From Planctomycetota bacterium (GTDB lineage: Bacteria > Planctomycetota > PLA2), in assembly GCA_021776735.1 (NCBI GenBank), contig JAJFFH010000062.1, positions 110,400-174,399 of the forward strand: 64,000 nt of DNA. The letters run 5' to 3'. The notes beneath the pieces are model-generated. The model had not been told where the DNA came from. It ran no database searches and saw only the letters and a program-made list of their open reading frames with translations. Positions 32,525-45,330 of this stretch are shown here, piece after piece. Numbering within the stretch: position 1 is the first letter of the stretch; every line of letters starts with the position of its first letter. The translations under genes were made by a program, and so were the position numbers.

Positions 32525-35500
32525 GTGACCGCCTTCGTACATCTCCATGGACACTCCACCTACCGCCTGCTCGACGGCGCCTGCCGGGTCAAAAACCTGG
32601 CGCGGACCGCCGCCGCGCACGGTGCACCCGCCCTCGCGCTGACCGATCACGGCAACCTGTTCGGGGCCATCGAGTTTTACAAGGCGTGCCGGGGCGAGGG
32701 GGTCAAGCCGATCCTCGGGTTCGAGGCGTACGTGGCGCCGAAGAGCCGGCACGAACGTGTGCGCGATCCCGTCGCGGGCTGGCACCTCACCCTGCTCGCA
32801 CGCAATCTTGCGGGCTGGAAAAACCTCATCAAGCTCTCAAGCGCGGGGTATCTCAACGGGTTTTACTACGTGCCGCGCATCGATCGCGATCTGCTGGCGG
32901 AGCACAGCGAGGGGCTCGTGGTCTTGAGCGGGTGCCTGTCGAGCGAAACCAGCTATTGGCTGCGGCGCGGCGACACCGAGCGGGCCCGGGAAGCGGCGGC
33001 GTTCTACAACGACGTGTTCGGCGAAAACTACTACTTCGAGGTGCAGCGACACGGCATCGAGGACCAGGAGAAGTGTCTCGAGGGCTGTGTCGAACTCGCG
33101 AAGCACTTCGGGCGGCCGCTCGTCGCGACCAACGACTTTCACTACGAGCAGGAAGACGACGCCGAGGCGCAGGAGCTCCTCGTCTGCATCAACACCGGCA
33201 AGACGATGCAGGACGAGAACCGGATGCGCATGAGCAGCCGGGAACTCTACTTCAAGTCGCCCGAGGAGATGCGCACCCGGTTTCACGACTTGTCTCCAGC
33301 GTGCGACGCGACGCTGGAGATCGCGGAGAAGTGCAACGTCGAGCTCTCGTTCGACGAGGTGCACCTCCCGCAGTTCGAGGTGCCCGATGGCAAGGACCTC
33401 GACGGCTATTTCCGCGAGCTGTGCGAAGAGGGCCTCTCGAAGCGCTACGGCGCCGAACCGGCGATCGAGATTCGCGAGCGCTTCGAACACGAACTCGAAG
33501 TCATTCGTCGGATGGGCTTTCAAGCGTACTTCCTCATCGTCTGGGACTTCATCCGACACGCACGCGACAACGACATCCCCGTCGGCCCCGGACGCGGCAG
33601 CGCCGCCGGCTCCGTCCTCGCCTACTCGCTCGAAATCACCGACATCGACCCGTTGCAGTACGACCTGCTGTTTGAGCGCTTCTTGAACGAGGCGCGCGTG
33701 TCGATGCCCGACATCGACATCGACTTTTGCCGCGACCAGCGCGAAAACGTCATCAAGTACGTGCAGGAAAAATACGGCGGCAAGGAACGCGTCGCGCAGA
33801 TCGTCACCTTCGGCACCATGGCCGCCAAGGCCGTGGTCCGCGACGTCGGACGCGTCCTGGGCGTGCCTCTCTCCGAGGTCGATAAGATCGCGAAGAAAAT
33901 CCCGGGGGGCCCGGGGGTCACGCTGGAGGCCGCGCTCGAGCAGGACGAGGATCTGCGGGCAATAGCCGAGGAAGTGGGCACGGAAACCGCCCGGCTGTTT
34001 GAGTTCGCGCGAAAGCTCGAGGGCAATCACCGCAACTGCGGCACGCACGCCGCGGGCGTCGTGATCGCGGACGCGCCGCTGACGGAATATGTGCCGCTTT
34101 ACAAGAACGGCGACGATGTCTCGACGCAGTTCCCGATGGAGACGATCGAGCAGCTCGGCCTGCTCAAGATGGACTTTCTCGGCCTCAAGACGCTGACCCT
34201 GATCGATACCGCGGTCCGCCTGATCCGCGCACGCGGCAGCGACGTCCCCGACTTCCGCGGGACCGCGTTCACGAAGTACGACGACAAGGAGACCTACGAC
34301 CTCTTGTGCCGCGGCGAGTCGTACGGCGTGTTCCAGCTTGAGTCCAGCGGCATGCGCGACCTGCTGCGCCGGCTCAAGCCGCGCACGTTCGAGGAAAGCC
34401 TGGTCCTGATCGCGCTGTTCCGCCCCGGTCCGCTCGACTCGGGCATGACCGAGGTGTATTGCAACCGCAAGAACGGCGTCGAGCCGGTCAAGTACGACCA
34501 CTCGTCGCTCGAAACGGTCCTGAGGAGCACGTACGGCGTCATCGTGTATCAAGAGCAGGTCATGCTCATCGCGCACACGGTGGCTGGATTCTCGCTCAAC
34601 GACGCGGACAGCCTGCGCAAGGCGATGGGCAAGAAGCGACCCGAGCTGATGGCACCGTTCCACGAACCGTTCCTGGACGGATGCGAAGAGCGCAGCGCCA
34701 TGCCGCGCGACATCGCCCAGGGGGTGTGGGACAAGATGGCGACGTTCGCGCGCTACGGCTTCAACAAGAGCCACTCGGCCGCGTACTCCGTCGTGACCTA
34801 CCAAACCGCGTGGCTCAAGGCGCACTACCCGCGCGAGTTCATGGCGGCGCTGCTCACGGTCGACTCCGGCAACATGGACAAGGTCACCTACGCGCTCGAG
34901 GAGTGCCGCCGCATGGAGACCCCGGTGCTCCCGCCTGATGTCAACCGCAGCGGCGTGGACTTCGTCGTCGAGGGCGAGGCCATCCGCTTCGGGCTCGCGT
35001 CGGTCAAGGGCGTCGGCCGGCCCGCGTGCGGAGCGATCCTGAAGGGGCGTACGGACGGCGATGTTTTCGGATCCGTCTACGACCTCGCGGGCCGCGTCGA
35101 TACGCGCATCGCGAACAAGCTCACGTTCGAGGCCCTGATCAAGGCCGGCGCGTGCGGCGACCTCGGCGGCCACCGCGCGCAGCTCGTCGCCGCCCTCGAT
35201 ACGGCGATGCGCGCAGGCGCGGCCGAGCAGGCCGACCGGCGCGCCGGACAGATGAGTCTGCTCGGCGAGGCTCTGGCCGAGGCCCCCGCCCCCCCCTTAC
35301 CCGATGTCGCGCCGTGGAGCGAACGCGAAAAACTCGCCTTCGAGCACGACACGACCGGTCGCTACTGGTCGGGCCACCCGCTCGCCGAGCACGAGGACAT
35401 CGTTCGTGTATTCGGCTCGCACGACACGCGCCAGCTTCGCGACTGCGACGAGGGCACGCCCATCGTGTTCGGCGGGCTCGTCACCGGTTTTCAGGAGCGC

Positions 35501-36007
35501 GTCATCCGCTCGGGCCGCAACGAGGGCAAGCGCATGGCGCGCTTTTTCCTTGAGGACGGCGCCGGCAAGGTCGAGGCGGTCATGTTCTCGGATGCGTTTG
35601 CGCGCTGCCGCGAAAAACTGGTGGATGCCGCGGTCCTGATCTGCACCGGCGATGTCGATACATCGCGCGACGAGGTGAACGTGCGGATCGACAACGCGTA
35701 CACGCCCGACGAGGCGCCGCGCAAGCTCGCCGGATCGGTCCAGATCGATATCGATGGCCTGGACACCGCAAACCTCACCGATCTGCGCGAGCTATTCGTG
35801 CGCCACAAGGGCGATCGTCCGGTCGTTCTGACCCTGCGCCCCGAGCCGGGCCTGAAAGTCGCCGTACGAGCCGAGGAGTCGATACGCGTCGATCCGACCC
35901 CGGTATTTGTCCGCGAAGCCCGGGACATGGTCGGCGAGGACTGCGTAAAACTCCTGGCCGCCCCCCCGCGCCGCAAGGAACGCCGCCGACGCGGACGCTC
36001 CGGCTAA
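32525..36007 (+). CDS. dnaE: DNA polymerase III alpha subunit
   Basis: 1160 residues from GTG 32525. N-terminal PHP domain (FVHLHGHSTYRLLDGA, TDHGNLFG, the ATNDFHY His), polymerase core with GPGRGSAAGS and the catalytic PDIDIDF (about residues 395-401), NHRNCGTHAAGVVIA, FRPGPLDSGM, FNKSHSAAYSVVTYQTAWLKAHYP, then helix-hairpin-helix and a C-terminal OB-fold (IVFGGLVTGFQERV). Short tau-binding tail, as in the 1160-residue DnaE1 class. An exact 13-mer repeat at codon 843 is read RTDGDVF, in the finger/HhH region between ILKG and GSVYDL. Confidence 0.98.
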   Translation: MTAFVHLHGHSTYRLLDGACRVKNLARTAAAHGAPALALTDHGNLFGAIEFYKACRGEGVKPILGFEAYVAPKSRHERVRDPVAGWHLTLLARNLAGWKNLIKLSSAGYLNGFYYVPRIDRDLLAEHSEGLVVLSGCLSSETSYWLRRGDTERAREAAAFYNDVFGENYYFEVQRHGIEDQEKCLEGCVELAKHFGRPLVATNDFHYEQEDDAEAQELLVCINTGKTMQDENRMRMSSRELYFKSPEEMRTRFHDLSPACDATLEIAEKCNVELSFDEVHLPQFEVPDGKDLDGYFRELCEEGLSKRYGAEPAIEIRERFEHELEVIRRMGFQAYFLIVWDFIRHARDNDIPVGPGRGSAAGSVLAYSLEITDIDPLQYDLLFERFLNEARVSMPDIDIDFCRDQRENVIKYVQEKYGGKERVAQIVTFGTMAAKAVVRDVGRVLGVPLSEVDKIAKKIPGGPGVTLEAALEQDEDLRAIAEEVGTETARLFEFARKLEGNHRNCGTHAAGVVIADAPLTEYVPLYKNGDDVSTQFPMETIEQLGLLKMDFLGLKTLTLIDTAVRLIRARGSDVPDFRGTAFTKYDDKETYDLLCRGESYGVFQLESSGMRDLLRRLKPRTFEESLVLIALFRPGPLDSGMTEVYCNRKNGVEPVKYDHSSLETVLRSTYGVIVYQEQVMLIAHTVAGFSLNDADSLRKAMGKKRPELMAPFHEPFLDGCEERSAMPRDIAQGVWDKMATFARYGFNKSHSAAYSVVTYQTAWLKAHYPREFMAALLTVDSGNMDKVTYALEECRRMETPVLPPDVNRSGVDFVVEGEAIRFGLASVKGVGRPACGAILKGRTDGDVFGSVYDLAGRVDTRIANKLTFEALIKAGACGDLGGHRAQLVAALDTAMRAGAAEQADRRAGQMSLLGEALAEAPAPPLPDVAPWSEREKLAFEHDTTGRYWSGHPLAEHEDIVRVFGSHDTRQLRDCDEGTPIVFGGLVTGFQERVIRSGRNEGKRMARFFLEDGAGKVEAVMFSDAFARCREKLVDAAVLICTGDVDTSRDEVNVRIDNAYTPDEAPRKLAGSVQIDIDGLDTANLTDLRELFVRHKGDRPVVLTLRPEPGLKVAVRAEESIRVDPTPVFVREARDMVGEDCVKLLAAPPRRKERRRRGRSG
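35051..35063 (+). repeat. 13-mer repeat, exact copy
   Basis: Sense copy in dnaE, read R-T-D-G-D-V-F, followed by TTTTC. Confidence 0.9.
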
Positions 36008-36569
36008 GCGGAGGAACCGCTAACCGGAGCCGTGTCTTTTGGCTTCAACGGCTGACGCCGTTGAGAGCCTCGCGAGCGGGTGGCTCTCCCGCTTCGCGGG
36101 GGAACCCCGAACCGGTGAACTCGGGGGCGGGCGGGGCGCAGTGGCGTTTGGCTTCAACGGCGCAAGCCCGTTGAGCCCCCGGCAGAAGCGCATTGTCCTT
36201 GGCCCGACCGAGCGACAGGCATCAACGGCGTGAGCCGTTGAGCAGATAACACACTATTCCTGGGCCCGCTTCGCGGGGGAACCGCGAAGCGGTGAGACAG
36301 GTCGGGAGCGCCCGGCGCCTCCTGGCCTTCAACGGCGCAAGCCCGTTGAGCCCCCGGCAGAAGCGCATTGTCCTTGGCCCGACCGAGCGACAGGCATCAA
36401 CGGCGTGAGCCGTTGAGCAGATAACACGCTATTCCTGGGCCCGCTTCGCGGGCCCAGGAATAGGACCGGGCCGGCGGCCCCACGACCGCCGGCCCGTCTC
36501 CCGTACCGTAGCTGACTTTTTTGCCGTGCCCCGCCGTTCAGCGCCGGGGCACTCACCCAACCGCGTGCG
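36008..36569. repeat. REP/BIME-like repeat cluster after dnaE
   Basis: 562 bp without a gene. Palindromic CAACGGC/GCCGTTG units occur at about 36046, 36156, 36218, 36331 and 36393. A 126-bp block is directly duplicated (36152-36277 and 36327-36452) and nearly identical. The second copy ends in a 16-bp perfect hairpin (36429-36463), followed by another with 10-bp arms (36468-36495) and an 8-bp one (36526-36552). Related sequence recurs at 53655 and 63701. Confidence 0.85.
36429..36463. terminator. 16-bp perfect hairpin
   Basis: CTATTCCTGGGCCCGC, loop TTC, and its exact complement. No T tract, so it may act as an RNA stabiliser or bidirectional transcription barrier rather than a classical terminator. 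Confidence 0.6.
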
Positions 36570-37313
36570 TCAGTTCTTCTTCGAAAACACGCGCTTTTTT
36601 TCGTAGACGATTGTCGACTTGAGTGCGTCCCACCATTCGCCATCCGACCAGATCGGATCGAGGTTCGCCGCGAACTCGTCGCCCTTGCGCTTGAAACGCA
36701 TGACGCGAACAACGTCGTGCTTCACGATGGCGTTGACCTCGGTGTACGTCGTGATGTCACCGACCTTGGTCTTTACGCGGTCGTTGTGAAGCTTGTAGGC
36801 GCGATGGAAAATCGTGTGGCCCGCGCCCGCGTACTTGCGAACGCGGCAGTGTAGGGCTGCCGACTCGAGTCCGGACACGTAGATCGTGGCGGTGTCCCAC
36901 TCGCGGTGAAACGTGCCGAAGACGGCAATGCCACGCACCGACGCACCGGGCGCCAGCATCTTCATGGCGTTGATCGCCTGCACGTTCTTGAGTCCAGGCG
37001 CGCGCCCGACCCGGCGGATCGCCTCTTCCGCGTCCTTTTGCGGAAGCGCGTGGTGCGTATGCCGCTTGATCTTGCTACGCCCGACCTGAACGTCCGCGCG
37101 AAGGTACAGCGCCAGCCGTGCTGCCTGCTGGGAGGCGTTCTTCAGCTCGAAGGTCATGTAGTAGACCGTCGTCGCACTGCCGTCCTTGTAGCTCAAGGTG
37201 TAGCTCTCGAGATTCGAGTGCTTGAGCTGCAGGTTCCAGGGGGGCGCGGCCTGTGCCGGCGTACCGCCCGAAAGGGCCGCAGCCAACGCGCACGCTGCCA
37301 AGAGTCTTGTCAT
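36570..37313 (-). CDS. Secreted protein of unknown function
   Basis: 247 residues with a clear signal peptide (LLAACALAAALSGGTPAQA). The mature part starts with an immunoglobulin-like beta region (LESYTLSYKDGSATTVYYMTFELKNAS) and continues with LKNVQAINAMKMLAPGASVRGIAVFG; the C-terminus is Lys-rich. The pattern of ELKNAS ... ALYLRAD ... LAPGASVRGIAVF resembles periplasmic proteins with a DUF4352-like fold, but I do not recognise a named family. GGAGAG precedes the ATG. It follows the pilin-like gene on the same strand 124 bp later, with a hairpin between (37352-37377). Confidence 0.6.
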   Translation of the reverse strand: MTRLLAACALAAALSGGTPAQAAPPWNLQLKHSNLESYTLSYKDGSATTVYYMTFELKNASQQAARLALYLRADVQVGRSKIKRHTHHALPQKDAEEAIRRVGRAPGLKNVQAINAMKMLAPGASVRGIAVFGTFHREWDTATIYVSGLESAALHCRVRKYAGAGHTIFHRAYKLHNDRVKTKVGDITTYTEVNAIVKHDVVRVMRFKRKGDEFAANLDPIWSDGEWWDALKSTIVYEKKRVFSKKN

Positions 37314-37351
37314 GTTGGAGGTCTCTCCGTTTTCAAGTCGAGTTCGGCCCC

Positions 37352-37377
37352 ACTCGAACGGGTTGCCCCGTTCGAGT
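37352..37377. terminator. Hairpin between the pilin-like gene and the secreted protein gene
   Basis: ACTCGAACGGG, loop TTGC, CCCGTTCGAGT; 11-bp perfect arms. No clear T tract on either side. Confidence 0.5.
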
Positions 37378-37437
37378 CATTTCGGACCGGCCTCAGTGAT
37401 CTGATCGCTCTCTTCGGTCGAGCTCGTGGAGCGGGGC

Positions 37438-38061
37438 CTACTCGGCCCGGAGGCACTGGAACTCTTCTTGTTCCGAGCCTTCGCCGACTTCCATCTTCGT
37501 TTCGATGGCGACCTTCCACTTGTCGTACTTGTCCCACCACTTGGCGGTGCCGCCGGTTAGCCCGACAACGAATCCCTTGCCATCGTGATGTTCCTCGTCA
37601 TCGTCGCAGAGCAGGACTTTTTCGCGTCCGCCCGGCTTGGCCGCGCAACTCCCGTTTTTCTGGTCGTTCGCCGCGTACGAGGTGAGGTCGCCGTACTGGC
37701 CAGTCTTGTTGAGGTCGAGCTTCTCGTAGGCCGACAGGCCGCCAGCTTGCTCGAGACTCTCGCTAGCATCACCCGGGCAAAAGAGGATGCCGAGTCGATC
37801 CGTACTCTTGTGGTCGATCTCCCGCTTTACGACAAAGTAGAGCAAGAGGTTCGGACCCGAGAGAATCGGATACTTGCCGGCTTCCGTGCCTCGCGCTTCG
37901 AGCATGCCCGCCAGGTTGCGACAGTTGTTGATGCAACCCAGCTTGCGCTGTTCGAACTGGCTTTTCGGAATGAGCACGACGACCAGACCAGCGAGCACGC
38001 CGATGATCGTGACCACCACGAGAATCTCGATCAGGGTGAAGCCCTTATGCTTCCCATACAT
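37438..38061 (-). CDS. Type IV pilin / pseudopilin-like protein
   Basis: 207 residues from ATG 38061, nine bases after AAGGAG (a GTG at 38067 is too close to it). A seven-residue basic leader ends in KG, then FTLIEILVVVTIIGVLAGLV: the class III signal with Glu5 and the hydrophobic N-terminal helix, to be cut by prepilin peptidase PilD. The globular part has five or more Cys (GCINNC, LFC, GSC, LLC, FQC) and an acidic/His patch (LLCDDDEEHHDGK), possibly a metal or ligand site. No gsp or pil genes adjoin; it is alone, as minor pilins such as the DNA receptor ComP often are. Could instead be a type II secretion pseudopilin. Confidence 0.82.
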   Translation of the reverse strand: MYGKHKGFTLIEILVVVTIIGVLAGLVVVLIPKSQFEQRKLGCINNCRNLAGMLEARGTEAGKYPILSGPNLLLYFVVKREIDHKSTDRLGILFCPGDASESLEQAGGLSAYEKLDLNKTGQYGDLTSYAANDQKNGSCAAKPGGREKVLLCDDDEEHHDGKGFVVGLTGGTAKWWDKYDKWKVAIETKMEVGEGSEQEEFQCLRAE

Positions 38062-38126
38062 GAGCACAGTCTCCTTGTGACGTGACGCAGACCCGGGACC
38101 GGACGCCGCCGGCTGCGTTGGGGCGG

Positions 38127-38155
38127 ATTATAGGGAACCCAACCTCCCCACGCAA
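38127..38155 (-). promoter_or_regulatory. Promoter of the pilin-like gene
   Basis: TTGCGT (38155-38150), 17 bp, consensus TATAAT (38132-38127) on the minus strand. Unlike the leaderless genes, it gives a leader of about 60 bases with an AAGGAG site. Confidence 0.75.
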
Positions 38156-38236
38156 AGCGGAAACACAAACTCCTCTTCTAGTTTTGCCCCCGCCCCCCCG
38201 CCACTATCCCAACAACCCCTCGCGGCCCGACAGAAA

Positions 38237-38265
38237 TTAGACATATCATGACATGATGATATATT
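38237..38265 (+). promoter_or_regulatory. Promoter and palindromic operator of the ArsR-methyltransferase/ahcY operon
   Basis: TTAGAC (38237-38242), 17 bp, TATATT (38260-38265). The spacer holds the palindrome ATCATG-A-CATGAT (38245-38257), placed where a bound ArsR-type repressor would block RNA polymerase. Transcription would start about six bases before GTG 38278. Confidence 0.7.
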
Positions 38266-38277
38266 GACCTGAGTCCC

Positions 38278-39263
38278 GTGTACGACCTTCTACGCCTGCT
38301 TGCCGACTCCACCCGCGTGCGCATTCTCGCCGCGCTGGAGGACGAGGAACTGGCCGTGAACGAACTCGCGGACGTGCTGGAAATGAGCCAATCCCGGATT
38401 TCCAACCACCTCCGCCTCCTGCGCGGCGCCGCGTTGCTGCGGGCGCGCCGGGACGGAGCGTGGACGTTTTACCGGACCGCGCTGGAGGAAAACGGCGACC
38501 GGGACACGCTGTGGTCGGTCGTCCGGCACGGCTTGCGCGGCAACGCCGAACTGGAGGCGGATGTGGCGCGACGGCAGCGCGTGCTCGAAAAACGGCGCCA
38601 GCGCAGTCGTGCTCATTTTGCCCGTGCGAGCGAAACGCTCGACGATCTCGCGCTCGCGACCGGAACGCTGCGCGAGGAGATTGTGGCGGCGGCGGCTCCC
38701 CGCGAGTGCGTGGTCGTGGACGCGGGTTGCGGCGATGGCGGATTGACCGAAATCCTGGCCGACACCTTTGATCGCGTCTTCGCCTTCGACCACGCGCCCG
38801 GTCGCCTGGCCGCCGCGCGCGCACGCACGCCGCACGATACGGTCACTTTTGCGCACGGGGAAATCGACGCTGTTCCGCTCGCGGACGGAACCTGCGACAT
38901 CGTTTTCCTGAGTCTTGTTCTGCATCACGTGCCCCGAATCGTCGATGCGCTGCGCGAGGCTTGGCGCGTGCTGCGCCCGGGCGGCCGCGTGGTCGTTGCC
39001 GATCTCGCCCCGCACGACGAGGAGTCGATGCGGCGACAGCGTGGTGACCTCCGGCTCGGGCTCGACGCGGACCGGCTGCTCGCCGATCTGTCCGCGGCCG
39101 GTTTCGATCGGCCGCACGCACGACCCGCCCGCGACCGCGTTCTTGCCGGACGCGCCGAACTATGCATCTTTCTCGCCGACGGGACGAAACCTTCGCTCCG
39201 CCGGCGCCAATCCAAAAAATCCAAACCGAAACCCAAAACCAAACAGAAGACACGGAGTCAAGC

Positions 39264-39267
<4 letters not shown>
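38278..39267 (+). CDS. ArsR-family regulator fused to a SAM-dependent methyltransferase
   Basis: 329 residues from GTG 38278. Residues 1-90 are a winged-helix ArsR domain (LLADSTRVRILAALEDEELAVNEL, MSQSRISNHLRLLRGAALL) without the usual Cys metal-binding motif. Residues about 120-290 are a class I methyltransferase (VVDAGCGDGGLTEIL, LSLVLHHVPRIVDALREAWRVLRPGGRVVVAD). Lys-rich tail. Fusions of this type stand next to ahcY in many bacteria and are thought to sense SAM/SAH; the methyltransferase domain may act as ligand sensor. Its stop overlaps the ahcY GTG (GTGA), and a palindrome in its own promoter suggests autorepression of the operon. Confidence 0.88.
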
Positions 39268-40715
<1,448 letters not shown>

Positions 40716-40769
40716 TCCGCAGGGCGGACCGAGTACTTAGTATGAGGCGGGCCTGCGGGCCCGCACAGC

Positions 40770-40801
40770 AAACGGACGGCGATGCTTTTCGCCGTCCGTT
40801 T
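40770..40801 (+). terminator. Hairpin of two opposed 13-mer repeats after ahcY
   Basis: AAACGGACGGCGA, loop TGCTTT, TCGCCGTCCGTTT: 13-bp perfect stem made of a repeat copy and its inverse, 54 bases after the ahcY stop. The T tract is short (three T in the stem end). A GC-rich hairpin precedes it (40747-40764). Confidence 0.75.
40772..40784 (+). repeat. 13-mer repeat, exact copy
   Basis: First arm of the ahcY terminator; preceded by AGCAA and followed by CTTTTC. Confidence 0.9.
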
Positions 40802-40900
40802 CTATGACCAGTGCTCGAGAGTGCGCTCGACCACGCCGGCACCGTCCCATCTACCGGCCCGGGGCCGTGCGTCAACGGAACATCGACCCGCCCCGGCTAG

Positions 40901-40925
40901 CGAAAGTCGCCCATGGCGACTTTCG
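40901..40925. repeat. Palindromic repeat, TARCGAAA family, at the metK 3' end
   Basis: CGAAAGTCGCC, loop CAT, GGCGACTTTCG, preceded by TAG. Ten bases beyond the metK stop, so possibly its terminator. Confidence 0.75.
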
Positions 40926-40934
40926 TCGGGCCCC

Positions 40935-42077
40935 CTATCCAACGCGGGCTCTGAGCTGCTCGGCCCGATCGGTCTTCTCCCAGGAGAATTCCGGGCGGCC
41001 GAAGTGGCCGTACGCGGCCGTACGCTGATAGATCGGGGCCTTCAGGCCGAGGGTCTCGATGATGGCGCGCGGAGTCAGCGCGAAAACCTCGCGCGCCGCC
41101 TTGGCGATCGCGTCTTCGTCCGCCTTGGCGGTGCCGAAGGTATCGACCAGGACAGAAACCGGGTCGGCCACGCCGATCGCATACGCGAGTTGGAGTTCGC
41201 AGCGGTCGGCGAGTCCCGCGGCGACGATGTTTTTGGCGATGTAGCGCGCCATGTACGCGGCGCTGCGATCGACCTTCGTCGGATCCTTGCCCGAGAACGC
41301 GCCGCCGCCGTGCCGGCCCATGCCACCGTAGGTATCGACGATGATCTTGCGGCCCGTCAGGCCGGCGTCGCCCATCGGCCCGCCGATCACGAAACGCCCC
41401 GTCGGGTTGACATGAATAATCGTCTTGTCGTCGAGGAGATCGCCCGGCAGATCGGCGCGAATCAGCTTCTCGGTAAGGTCCGCGCGTATCGTCTCGGTCG
41501 CCACGTCGGTGGCGTGCTGCGTACTCACGACGACGGTATCGATGCGCCGCGGCATGCCCGCGTCGTCGTATTCCACGGTGACCTGCGACTTGCCGTCCGG
41601 GCGGAGGTACGGCAGCGTGCCGTCCTCGCGCAGGCGCGCCAGGCTCTGCGTCAGCCGGTGCGCAAACGTGATCGGTGCGGGCATGAGCTCGTCCGTCTCC
41701 CGGCACGCGTACCCAAACATCATGCCCTGGTCGCCGGCGCCAACGTCCTTGTCCGCTGCCGCATCCACGCCCAGCGCGATATCGGGCGACTGCCTCTCGA
41801 CCGCGATCAGCACGGCACAGGTGTGCGCATCAAACCCCCACGTCGCGTCTGCATACCCGATCTGCTCGACGGTCCGCCGCACGATCTCCGGAAAGTCGAG
41901 CTGCGCGGTCGTCGTGATTTCGCCCGCAAGCACGACCAGGCCGGTCTTCAGCAGCGTCTCGCAAGCCACCCGCCCCTCGGGATCGGCCGCGAGAACCGCG
42001 TCCAAAACAGCGTCGGAAATCTGATCGGCCATCTTATCCGGATGGCCCTGGGTGACGGACTCGGAAGTAAAGAGCAT
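40935..42077 (-). CDS. metK: S-adenosylmethionine synthetase
   Basis: 380 residues. Makes SAM from methionine and ATP. TSESVTQGHPDKMADQISDAVLDA, GAGDQGMMFGYA, the FVIGGPMGDAGLTGRKIIVDTYGG region with its GGGAFSGKDPTKVDRSAAY loop, and a C-terminal FGRPEFSWEKTD. TACTAT at 42093-42088 ends ten bases before the ATG, giving a leader of only a few bases. Convergent with ahcY; together with the ArsR-methyltransferase they form the SAM cycle block. No SAM riboswitch was recognised. Confidence 0.98.
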   Translation of the reverse strand: MLFTSESVTQGHPDKMADQISDAVLDAVLAADPEGRVACETLLKTGLVVLAGEITTTAQLDFPEIVRRTVEQIGYADATWGFDAHTCAVLIAVERQSPDIALGVDAAADKDVGAGDQGMMFGYACRETDELMPAPITFAHRLTQSLARLREDGTLPYLRPDGKSQVTVEYDDAGMPRRIDTVVVSTQHATDVATETIRADLTEKLIRADLPGDLLDDKTIIHVNPTGRFVIGGPMGDAGLTGRKIIVDTYGGMGRHGGGAFSGKDPTKVDRSAAYMARYIAKNIVAAGLADRCELQLAYAIGVADPVSVLVDTFGTAKADEDAIAKAAREVFALTPRAIIETLGLKAPIYQRTAAYGHFGRPEFSWEKTDRAEQLRARVG

Positions 42078-42298
42078 GAGGAAGGGGATAGTAGGGGTTT
42101 GGGGCGACGGAACGAAAAAACCGCGCGTCCGAGCGGCGGACCTAGCCGCGAACGAGCCCGGAATCTGGGGGAAAGGGGGGGCGGGGGGAACGGGGACGGC
42201 CGCTAGTCAAGAATCGCTCTTTTGTGCCGGGCTCGGTATGGGCCGTCAGAAGAACGTCCCCAAAATCCGGCGCATCCGCCGACGGGTACAGGCTAACG

Positions 42299-42317
42299 AA
42301 ATCGCCGCAGGCGATTT
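42299..42317. terminator. Palindromic repeat, TARCGAAA family, after secA
   Basis: AAATCGCC, loop GCA, GGCGATTT, with TTTTT on the plus side and CGTTAG on the minus side. 44 bases beyond the secA stop. Confidence 0.65.
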
Positions 42318-42326
42318 TTACAGGGG

Positions 42327-42339
42327 CATCGGCGTCCGT
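42327..42339 (-). repeat. 13-mer repeat, one mismatch (ACGGACGCCGATG)
   Basis: 21 bases after the secA stop, in the same place and orientation as the copy behind the second pilB-type gene, and with the same AGCGT 5' flank. Confidence 0.65.
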
Positions 42340-42360
42340 ACGCTGCCGCCCCTGCTCGCC

Positions 42361-45282
<2,922 letters not shown>

Positions 45283-45330
45283 GCGGAAGAGCTTCCCGGG
45301 CCGGTTCGCGTGAAGAGCCGCGCCCGCGGA

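Noticed and set aside
36517..36552. T run plus hairpin as a terminator of the secreted protein gene at 36570
   Set aside because: On the minus strand the hairpin is followed by A residues, not T, so it does not fit an intrinsic terminator for that gene.
42078..42360. Spacer between metK and secA as a SAM riboswitch
   Set aside because: It lies upstream of metK but shows no recognisable SAM-I/II/III core, and the metK -10 box is too close to the ATG for a leader RNA.
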